From NCBI GenBank assembly GCA_050331295.1, contig JBHJGZ010000004.1:186001-250000 (forward strand): a DNA stretch of 64,000 nt. The letters are read 5' to 3'. Positions 1 through 6,509 of the stretch are shown one piece after another. Source of the stretch: Kuafuiihalomonas sp050331295. Lineage in GTDB: Bacteria; Myxococcota; Kuafuiibacteriia; Kuafuiibacteriales; Kuafuiibacteriaceae. Position 1 is the stretch's first letter; the number at the start of each line of letters is the position of its first letter. The position numbers and the translations under genes are program-made. The notes beneath the pieces are model-generated. The model worked only from the letters and a program-made list of their open reading frames with translations. It did not search any database and was not told where the DNA came from.

Positions 1-386
1 GATTGCTCGACGAACGCGGGAGGGGGCTTGTGAATCGGCTGAAATGACGTGGCGCCGACGTCGCCCAGCTCGTCGACGGGATCGCCCGTGACGTTCAGGA
101 TGCGCCCGAGGACCTCTCGACCGACGGGAGCCATGATCGGGCTGCCGGTATTGGTGACCTGAGCGCCTCGGGTCAGTCCCTCGGTCGTATCCATCGCGAT
201 GGCCCGTACGACGTTCTCGCCGAGGTGCTGTGCGACCTCCAGCACCAGGTTTTCCGGCTCGTTGGAAATGGCAGGATTGCTGACTCGGAGTGCTGCGTAG
301 ATTTCGGGAAGGCCGCCAGGCGGGAATTCCACGTCCACGACCGGCCCGATCACCTGGGCGACGCGCCCAGCCGCGAGATTGGTCAT
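1..386 (-). CDS. atpD: ATP synthase F1 subunit beta (5' part, runs off the window)
   Basis: The reverse strand reads MTNLAAGRVAQVIGPVVDVE from an ATG whose complement lies at 384-386. This is the N-terminal beta-barrel of the catalytic beta subunit of F1Fo ATP synthase. It continues with the conserved stretches VLEVAQHLGENVVRAIAMD and GREVLGRILNVTGDPVD. About 128 codons are present; the Walker A loop lies beyond the window edge, so catalytic residues cannot be checked. Normally atpD follows atpG. Here the region upstream of its start (387-523) is short and the next gene is divergent, so atpD seems to begin its own transcription unit. No clear Shine-Dalgarno is visible before the ATG. Confidence 0.95.
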   Translation of the reverse strand, partial: MTNLAAGRVAQVIGPVVDVEFPPGGLPEIYAALRVSNPAISNEPENLVLEVAQHLGENVVRAIAMDTTEGLTRGAQVTNTGSPIMAPVGREVLGRILNVTGDPVDELGDVGATSFQPIHKPPPAFVEQ

Positions 387-501
387 CGCGGGCGGTGCTA
401 GCGCGGGCCGTGGGCCGGAGCAAGCCTTTCTGCTGCGGAAACATTCCATGCGTTTCGAGGAGTTAGCGCCATTCGGGCGGTGCCTCTTGTCGCGTCCGGC
501 C

Positions 502-522
502 GCCCGCGAAAGGCTCGCGGGC
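502..522 (+). promoter_or_regulatory. GC-only hairpin abutting the start codon of the SRPBCC gene
   Basis: A perfect 7-bp inverted repeat (GCCCGCG at 502-508, CGCGGGC at 516-522) with loop AAAGGCT ends one base before the ATG at 524. The only ribosome-binding-like bases (AAAGG) sit in the loop. It may control translation initiation or, on the other strand, affect the atpD leader. Function is inference. Confidence 0.4.
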
Positions 523-523
523 A

Positions 524-1051
524 ATGAAAGTCGAAGCCGACGCCCGATTGTCTCATCCCCGGGAGCTGGTCTTCCGCACCTACCGGGACCGACTGACCGA
601 GATGCTGCCGTATCTGCCCAACATCCGCGACATCAGCCAAGAGTCTCGACGGGATGAGGGATCCGTGACCCGGGTGGTGAATCGGTGGTCCGGGGCGGGC
701 GACGATATCCCGAGACTGGCTCGATCCGTCGTGACGCCCGAGATGCTGGTCTGGTTGGACCACGCCGAGTGGAACGAGTCGGAGTGGACATGTCGCTGGC
801 GGATCGAACACCTCAGTTTCTCCGAGCAGGTGGACTGCAGCGGTCTCAATCATTTCGTGGAGACGCCGGAGGGCTGTACCGTCCAAATCCGGGGAAACCT
901 CAAGGTGGACGCAAAAAGGCTACCCGGAGTCCCGAAGATGATGGCGGGGGCCGTCGCTCCGGTGGTGGAGGGCTTCATCGTCCAGGCCATCCGTCCCAAT
1001 CTGGTGAAGACCGCGGATGGGGTTGCTGCCTTCCTGAATGCCCAAGGATGA
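524..1051 (+). CDS. DUF2505-type SRPBCC (START-like) domain protein
   Basis: This 175-residue protein starts MKVEADARLSHPRELVFRTYRDRL and looks like a single SRPBCC/polyketide-cyclase-like fold: an initial strand, a helix after 'HPRELVF', a run of amphipathic strands (for example the stretch around VDCSGLNHFVETPEG) and a long C-terminal helix (KMMAGAVAPVVEGFIVQAIRPNLVK shape). It resembles DUF2505 proteins, which are thought to bind hydrophobic ligands. No catalytic motif, signal peptide or membrane segment is visible. It is divergent from atpD and converges on the DciA-like gene with an 18-bp gap. The ligand and role are unknown. Confidence 0.75.
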   Translation: MKVEADARLSHPRELVFRTYRDRLTEMLPYLPNIRDISQESRRDEGSVTRVVNRWSGAGDDIPRLARSVVTPEMLVWLDHAEWNESEWTCRWRIEHLSFSEQVDCSGLNHFVETPEGCTVQIRGNLKVDAKRLPGVPKMMAGAVAPVVEGFIVQAIRPNLVKTADGVAAFLNAQG

Positions 1052-1069
1052 TCCGGTAGGCGGTTCGAA

Positions 1070-1630
1070 TTACCCGGACCGAGGCTTGCTCACCCAGCGC
1101 CTCGGTCGGACATCGGTGCCTCGCCGGATGTCCGGCGCTTCTCGGGGGCTACGCGTGTGGCCCATCGTCCGAGCGGCGGCCCGCATGAACGCAGCCCTGA
1201 CCGATGGCTCGCTCACCTGTGCGCCCCAAGCTTCGATCTGCTCCAGTTGACTGGACGTCAGACGAGGCGGGAGCAAGGGCGCGGACGAAGGTCGTGGCGC
1301 TCCCGCGACGAAGCGGATTCGCTTCACGCGGTCGTTCTCCAACACCCGGTTGAGGCGCCCCCGGATCTCGGGTTCCAGAAACGAGAGCTCGGTGATCCAC
1401 ACCGCGCCGAAAACGCGAAGCATCAAGGTGCCGTAGCGGAAAGAGAGCGGCTCGCACTGTCGGGTGAGCGGCGGACCGAGGCGCTGGAACGCATCGAACA
1501 CTTGCACGGTCTGACGACTTCGAACCGAGGCTCGGGCTCGATGCCGTTCGAGGATCGTTTCGATGAGTTCGCCGACGCGGACCGGCTTCCTCGGCTTCCG
1601 CACCGTCGCAACGTAGCACGCTCTGGGCAC
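1070..1630 (-). CDS. DciA-like DUF721 protein (putative helicase loader)
   Basis: A 186-residue basic protein starting from GTG at 1630 (MPRACYVATVRKP). Residues about 16-115 match the DUF721 pattern: VRVGELIETILERH near the N-terminus, then LSFRYGTLMLRVFGAVWITEL and a final strand VKRIRFVAG. In the DUF721 family the characterised member DciA loads replicative helicase DnaB in bacteria lacking DnaC. The C-terminal third is Arg/Ser/Pro-rich and probably disordered. It is divergent from the kinase gene, with only 23 bp between the two start codons. The family call rests on motif resemblance. Confidence 0.65.
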   Translation of the reverse strand: MPRACYVATVRKPRKPVRVGELIETILERHRARASVRSRQTVQVFDAFQRLGPPLTRQCEPLSFRYGTLMLRVFGAVWITELSFLEPEIRGRLNRVLENDRVKRIRFVAGAPRPSSAPLLPPRLTSSQLEQIEAWGAQVSEPSVRAAFMRAAARTMGHTRSPREAPDIRRGTDVRPRRWVSKPRSG

Positions 1631-1653
1631 CCGATTCTGATAAAGAGTCGGGA

Positions 1654-3462
1654 GTGGAGCGACTCGGAAACTACCGGTTGCGCAAACGCCTGGCGGTTGG
1701 CGGGATGGCCGAGGTCTATCTCGGGGAAAAGGTCGGGCCGGAGGGATTCGTCAAGCCGGTGGTGCTCAAGTGCGTCCTTCCGCAACTGGCCAAGGACCGA
1801 GCGTTCGTCCAGCTGTTCCTCGACGAAGCGCGGCTGGCGGCGCTTCTCCACCATCCAAACATTGCCCAGGTGTACGACTTCGGCAGTGTCGACGGCGTTT
1901 ACCACATCGCGATGGAGTATGTTCCCGGTTACACCCTCGACGACATTCGTCGGAAGCTCCGGTCCATCGGTCAGCTCATGCCGCTCCAGCACGTCGCGAA
2001 CGTGGCGAGTCAGACCTGTCAGGGACTGAGCTACGCCCACCGCCTGACGGACGCCCGGGGCGAAAGCTTTGGCCTGGTGCACCGGGACGTGTCGCCGCAC
2101 AATCTCATCGTCAGCGTCGACGGCACCGTCAAGATCGTGGACTTCGGGATCGCCAAAGCCCGGGCCGGACTGACGCGGGTTCAAGCTCGGGGCGCGGTGG
2201 GCAAGTTCGGCTACATGAGTCCCGAGCAGGCTCTGGGGAAAGTCGTCGATGGACGCTCGGATCTGTTTTCGCTCGGCGTGTGCTTGTGGGAACTCACCAC
2301 GACGCATCGTCTTCATGACCCGGGTCTCGGCCGACCGCCGGACTACGACCCATCCCGACCGATCCGAAGCGTGGAGACGCTTCGTGAAGAAGTCCCCCGG
2401 CAGTTCACGGAGATCATCGAGTCCGCCCTCGCGATCGAGCCAGAGGACCGCTTTGCATCCGCCCAAGCGATGCACATGGCCTTTGAGCGCTTCCAAGCCG
2501 CCATGACCCACTACGCAGGCCAGACTGCGCTGGCCGGGTTCATCCGGGATCTGGTGGAAGGGCGAACCGGAACCCTTGGACCTTCCGAGCTGGTTCAACC
2601 GGCCGAGCCGTCCGGTCCTTCAGACTCGAGCGGACGGGACGGGCTCGAAGAGGCACAGAGGTACGAAGAGGTGTTTGGCGTCACCCTCGAGCGTCCCCGC
2701 GGTCGACCCCTCGTTCGTTCGGTTCCCAAAGCTTGGCAAGCCCGACCCGCGCCCACGACGTCATCCGATGGGCCGAATCGAGCTGCGCCGGGTGCGCCCC
2801 CGAGCTCGTTCGAAGACTCCAGCACCACCTTGGTGCCGGAACTCGCGTGGACCCCGGCGACGGGTTCGCGGATGGCGAAATCGACGCAGCCAACTCGCCC
2901 GCGGAAGTCTCGGCTCCGGAGGGGTCCACTGATCGCCGTGGCATTGCTCGGAGTCTTGGCCGGGCTGACGCTGGGGTACCGCGACCAGCTGGGTCGCATG
3001 ATGGCGCCTCGGCAGGATAGCGTGTCCACGCTCACGAGCCTGGTGCGCATCGAGTCCAAGCCTTCGGGCGCGAGGGTGCGGCTGGACGGCGAGGTGTTGG
3101 TTGGGCGGACGCCTCTGCAGACCGAGCTGATCCCGGACGTCGATTACGTGGTCGAGGTGTCGATGGACGGATACGCGACGGCCCATCGAAGGGTCGCCGG
3201 GCGCGTCACGGATCACGTGCAAAACGTTCGATTCGACCTGGAACCCGCCGCCATCTTGGAGGTGGTGAGTGCGCCCGCGGGTGCGTTCATCACCGTCGAT
3301 GGTCGGCGGGTACGAGGGGTCACGACACCGGCCGTCATGGACGACGTTCCGGCCGACCGTCCGATTCAAGTCCGGCTGGAGCTCGATTCGGGACCCACCG
3401 CGGTACGAACGGTCACCGTTCCTGCCGCCACGCGTCGAAAGTTGCGTTTCGCTCTGGACTGA
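1654..3462 (+). CDS. Hanks-type Ser/Thr protein kinase with two C-terminal PEGA domains
   Basis: 602 residues from a GTG start (MERLGNYRLRKRLAVGGMAE). The kinase domain spans about residues 7-280. It has a Gly-rich loop (AVGGMAEVYLG), ATP-binding Lys39 (VVLKCVL), catalytic loop HRDVSPHN at 143-150 (Asp145), DFG at 163-165 and the activation/P+1 segment GYMSPEQALG, so it should be active. A Pro/Ser-rich linker (about 300-420) leads to one membrane segment (about 425-443, LIAVALLGVLAGLTLGY). Two PEGA repeats follow (about 462-530 and 533-602, seen as IESKPSGARVRLDGE and VVSAPAGAFITVDG). The expected topology is cytoplasmic kinase and periplasmic PEGA. This architecture is common in Myxococcota; the substrate is unknown. 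Confidence 0.93.
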   Translation: MERLGNYRLRKRLAVGGMAEVYLGEKVGPEGFVKPVVLKCVLPQLAKDRAFVQLFLDEARLAALLHHPNIAQVYDFGSVDGVYHIAMEYVPGYTLDDIRRKLRSIGQLMPLQHVANVASQTCQGLSYAHRLTDARGESFGLVHRDVSPHNLIVSVDGTVKIVDFGIAKARAGLTRVQARGAVGKFGYMSPEQALGKVVDGRSDLFSLGVCLWELTTTHRLHDPGLGRPPDYDPSRPIRSVETLREEVPRQFTEIIESALAIEPEDRFASAQAMHMAFERFQAAMTHYAGQTALAGFIRDLVEGRTGTLGPSELVQPAEPSGPSDSSGRDGLEEAQRYEEVFGVTLERPRGRPLVRSVPKAWQARPAPTTSSDGPNRAAPGAPPSSFEDSSTTLVPELAWTPATGSRMAKSTQPTRPRKSRLRRGPLIAVALLGVLAGLTLGYRDQLGRMMAPRQDSVSTLTSLVRIESKPSGARVRLDGEVLVGRTPLQTELIPDVDYVVEVSMDGYATAHRRVAGRVTDHVQNVRFDLEPAAILEVVSAPAGAFITVDGRRVRGVTTPAVMDDVPADRPIQVRLELDSGPTAVRTVTVPAATRRKLRFALD

Positions 3463-3522
3463 GGGTGCCCTGGTAGGCGCGAGTGCTCTACTCAATACCG
3501 TCCATTCGATTGCCCGGGCGGG

Positions 3523-3551
3523 TTGACAGCAAGTCCGGCTGACCCTAACGT
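3523..3551 (+). promoter_or_regulatory. Sigma70-type promoter for the MerR-like gene
   Basis: A consensus -35 TTGACA (3523-3528) is followed after 17 bp by TAACGT (3546-3551), a fair -10. Transcription would begin near 3558, only a few bases before the ATG at 3563, giving a very short leader that overlaps the GGAG (3556-3559) in front of the gene. Confidence 0.55.
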
Positions 3552-3562
3552 CTCGGAGAAGC

Positions 3563-4108
3563 ATGGCGTTACCCTCTCGCGCGCTCAATGAGATCGAAAA
3601 ATCCAACCCGGATGGACTCTCGTCTCGACAGATCCTGGAGATATTCGAACGCCACGGAGAACGGCTTTCGGAAGCAACCCTGCGAAAGTATGTTCAGCTC
3701 GGCTTGCTCCCGCGCAGCCGCCGCGTGGGCCAAAAGGGCAAGCATCGGGGCAGTCGAGGCATCTATCCGGTCGATGTGGTTCGCAGGGTCGATGAGATCC
3801 GCCGTGCGATGGAGAACGGGGAAACACTCGAAACCCTATCCCGGGCCGCACAAGCCGTCCGAGCGAAGCTGTCTCTGGTTCGGGTGGCGGTGGACGAGTC
3901 CATGGAAGCGGCCGAGCGAGATATCTCGGCGAGGGATCTAGATCGAAAGAGCCGAAGTGCCCTAAAAGCAGAGCTGAACGCCTTGCGCAAGGACTCGAAA
4001 GAGTGGGTTCGGGCGTTGGAACGGTGGACCGGCTCGGTAGAAGAAGCCGAGACCGAGCGCCGGAAGGCTGCGATGGCGAACGGGAAGAAACGTCGTTCGC
4101 CTCGCTGA
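3563..4108 (+). CDS. MerR-like winged-helix DNA-binding regulator
   Basis: 181 residues. The N-terminal 80 residues show a MerR/winged-helix pattern: SSRQILEIFERHGERLSEATLRKYVQLGLL (helix-turn-helix, with the 'LRKYVQLGLLP' phrase typical of MerR recognition helices), then a basic wing (RRVGQKGKHRGSRGIYPVDV) and VRRVDEIRRAMENGETLE. The rest is a long charged helix, probably a coiled coil for dimerisation. No metal-binding Cys is seen, so it is not a classical metal sensor. The gene ends in TGA immediately before the ATG of the next regulator, suggesting co-transcription. Its own promoter is just upstream. The target is unknown. Confidence 0.75.
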   Translation: MALPSRALNEIEKSNPDGLSSRQILEIFERHGERLSEATLRKYVQLGLLPRSRRVGQKGKHRGSRGIYPVDVVRRVDEIRRAMENGETLETLSRAAQAVRAKLSLVRVAVDESMEAAERDISARDLDRKSRSALKAELNALRKDSKEWVRALERWTGSVEEAETERRKAAMANGKKRRSPR

Positions 4109-4813
4109 ATGAAGGTCGAGGACAGGACCATGGGGCGAGAGACGGGAAGCAGCGGGAAGCCCACCGAGGAACGCGGCGATGCCCCGTCCGACCCCTGGTA
4201 CGCCGACAGCTCACTCCCGGCGAGCGACGTCCTTTCCGAATTGCCCGAAGAAGCAGAGCCGGAGCCCGACCCCTTCGAAGCCCACGAATCCGAAGGGGAG
4301 GAGACGGCCGAGGGCGATGAAGTGCCCACCGAGGTCCCGGCTCTTTCCGGTGAGCTCGACGAGAGCAAACGGCGGAGCAAGACCATCCCCCGCAAGCAGA
4401 TGCTCCGGGACCGTCGTCGGATGTTGGCAGAGGGGTCGCTCCCCGAAATCCTGGAATACGACCGACCGATGAATCGGTCCGACTGCCGCCACAGCGAGCG
4501 GCCGTGCCTATATGTGTCCTGCCGCTATCATCTCTATCTGGACGTAAACCCGAATACTGGATCCATTAAGGTCAACTTCCCGGACCGCGAGGTCTGGGAG
4601 CTTCCGGAAACGTGTGCTCTGGACGTGGCGGAGCGCGGGGGCGTCACGCTGGAAGAGGTGGGGGAGATCATGAATTTGACCCGCGAACGCATCAGGCAGG
4701 TGGAGGTGACGGGTCTCGAGAAGCTGAAGGTCGGCGATGCCTCCCTCGAAACCTTCCTGGATGGACGAGAATTGCCGATTTCCCGTCTTCCAGTGCTCAA
4801 CAACCGGACGTAG
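4109..4813 (+). CDS. Stand-alone sigma-70 region 4-like DNA-binding protein with Cys cluster
   Basis: 234 residues. The N-terminal half is acidic and low-complexity (Glu/Asp/Ser/Pro). Residues about 125-150 contain a Cys cluster (SDCRHSERPCLYVSCRYH). Then comes a sigma region 4.2-like helix-turn-helix, GVTLEEVGEIMNLTRERIRQ, followed by VEVTGLEKLK, which closely matches the second sigma-70 signature. Regions 1-3 are absent, so it cannot be a complete sigma factor and may be a transcription regulator or a partner of RNA polymerase. A second ATG at 4130, preceded by AGGACAGG, may be the true start. It lies directly behind the MerR-like gene and about 70 bp before purH. Function is inferred. Confidence 0.75.
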   Translation: MKVEDRTMGRETGSSGKPTEERGDAPSDPWYADSSLPASDVLSELPEEAEPEPDPFEAHESEGEETAEGDEVPTEVPALSGELDESKRRSKTIPRKQMLRDRRRMLAEGSLPEILEYDRPMNRSDCRHSERPCLYVSCRYHLYLDVNPNTGSIKVNFPDREVWELPETCALDVAERGGVTLEEVGEIMNLTRERIRQVEVTGLEKLKVGDASLETFLDGRELPISRLPVLNNRT

Positions 4814-4881
4814 TCGGACTTCGTCGAACGGCGGGCACGGAGCGGTTGTCGGGCTCCGGAGCAGGCGGTACGGCCGTATGC

Positions 4882-6441
4882 ATGGCACGCGCCCTCATCA
4901 GCGTGACGGACAAGACCGGCATCGCGGACTTTGGAAGGCGGCTCTCGGACGCAGGTTGGGAGATTCTTTCCACCGGCGGCACGGCCAAGGCGCTTCGCGA
5001 AGCCGCGGTTCCCGTGACCGAGCTTTCCGATTTCACGGGCTCACCCGAGATGCTGGGTGGCCGGGTCAAGACGCTGCATCCAAAGGTCTTTGGCGGCATC
5101 TTGGCCCGTCGGCGAGACCCCGATCATGTCGCCCAGATGGCCAAGCATCATCTCCGGAGCATCGACTTGGTGGTGGTGAACCTTTACGACTTCGAGGGGA
5201 CGCTGAGACGGTCTCCGTCGTTCGAGGACGCGGTGGAGAACATCGACATCGGGGGCCCGAGCCTTCTGCGTGCAGCGGCCAAAAATCACCAGGACGTGGT
5301 GGTGGTGGTGGACCCGAACGACTACGACGCGCTGCTTGAAGGCCTGACGGGGCGCGGTGTGGACGACGTGACCCGCAGGCGATTGGCGGCCAAGGTATTC
5401 GAACATACGGCGCGTTACGATGCGCTGGTGGCGGCCTACCTGAACCCCGAGCCCGATCCCTTCCCCGACAGGTGGCTGATGCCCCTGGACCGCATTCAGA
5501 GCCTTCGGTACGGGGAGAATCCGCATCAGGCGGCGGCGCTGTACCGACCGAGTGGAGTGCTCGAGACGGGATGGGCGGCGGCCGAAATTCACCAAGGTAA
5601 GGCCCTTTCGTACAACAACCTGCTGGACCTGGAGGCCGGGTTCGGACTCGCACTGGATCTCATGGCGGTGGGAGAGCCGGATCGGGCCTGTGCCGTTTAC
5701 ATCAAGCACAACAACCCCTGCGGCGCCGCGACGGCTCTCGGCCTCGCGGATGCCTTGGCCATCGCCCGTTCCTGCGATCCGGTGTCGGCGTTTGGAGCGG
5801 TCATCGCCTGCACGAAGGAACTCGACGTGGACGCCGCTCAGGTGCTCACCGAGGCATTTGCCGAGGCGGTGGTGGCGCCGAGCTATGCGCCCGAAGCGCT
5901 GGCCGTCTTGGCCAAGAAGAAGAACCTTCGCGTGCTGACCATGCCTCCCGAGGCGTGGCGACTCCCTCCCACCCCCCCCGTCCATCTGCGTCCCGTCTTG
6001 GGGGGGGTTCTGGCCCAGGAACAGGATACGGGGCCGGGGTTCGCCCGCGAAGTGGAGGAGGCCGCGCTGGTCACGCGGGTCGCGCCCGACGATGAGCAAC
6101 GGGTGGCCCTTCGTTTCGCGTGGACGGTGGCGAAGCACGTTCGTTCCAACGCCATCGTTTTCGGGCGGAGCGACCGAGTCCTTGCGGTGGGGGCCGGCCA
6201 GATGAGCCGGGTCGATTCGGTGAAGATCTGCCGGCTCAAGGCGGGCGACGCCCTGGACGGGTCGGTGGTCGCCTCCGATGCGTTCTTCCCGTTTCGGGAT
6301 GGAGTCGACGTGCTGGCCGACGCCGGGGCGCGAGCTATCATTCAGCCCGGAGGCTCGGTTCGGGATGAAGAGGTGGTCGCGGCCGCGGATGAGCATGGCC
6401 TGGCCATGCTGTTCACCGGCGTACGCCATTTCCGACATTGA
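4882..6441 (+). CDS. purH: Bifunctional AICAR transformylase/IMP cyclohydrolase
   Basis: 520 residues from ATG 4882 (MARALISVTDKTGIADFGRR). The open frame extends upstream, but this ATG gives the family N-terminus and usual length. PurH carries out the last two steps of de novo IMP synthesis: formylation of AICAR by 10-formyl-THF and cyclisation. The MGS-like cyclohydrolase domain (about 1-145) shows GWEILSTGGTAKAL and GGRVKTLHPKVFGGIL. The AICARFT part shows SLRYGENPHQAAALY, KALSYNNLLDLEAG, YIKHNNPCGAA and VLAVGAGQMSRVDSV. It follows the two regulatory genes and precedes a TPR protein in the same direction. Confidence 0.97.
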   Translation: MARALISVTDKTGIADFGRRLSDAGWEILSTGGTAKALREAAVPVTELSDFTGSPEMLGGRVKTLHPKVFGGILARRRDPDHVAQMAKHHLRSIDLVVVNLYDFEGTLRRSPSFEDAVENIDIGGPSLLRAAAKNHQDVVVVVDPNDYDALLEGLTGRGVDDVTRRRLAAKVFEHTARYDALVAAYLNPEPDPFPDRWLMPLDRIQSLRYGENPHQAAALYRPSGVLETGWAAAEIHQGKALSYNNLLDLEAGFGLALDLMAVGEPDRACAVYIKHNNPCGAATALGLADALAIARSCDPVSAFGAVIACTKELDVDAAQVLTEAFAEAVVAPSYAPEALAVLAKKKNLRVLTMPPEAWRLPPTPPVHLRPVLGGVLAQEQDTGPGFAREVEEAALVTRVAPDDEQRVALRFAWTVAKHVRSNAIVFGRSDRVLAVGAGQMSRVDSVKICRLKAGDALDGSVVASDAFFPFRDGVDVLADAGARAIIQPGGSVRDEEVVAAADEHGLAMLFTGVRHFRH

Positions 6442-6509
6442 GGTCGCGGTTTGCGCTCGAGTCTGTAGCTGGGATACTCCTTTCTCCACGCGAGGTCGCC
6501 CGACGCATC

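Noticed and set aside
4612..4881. Upstream extension of purH
   Set aside because: The first 90 residues overlap the preceding regulator gene in another frame and do not match PurH; the ATG at 4882 gives the family N-terminus.
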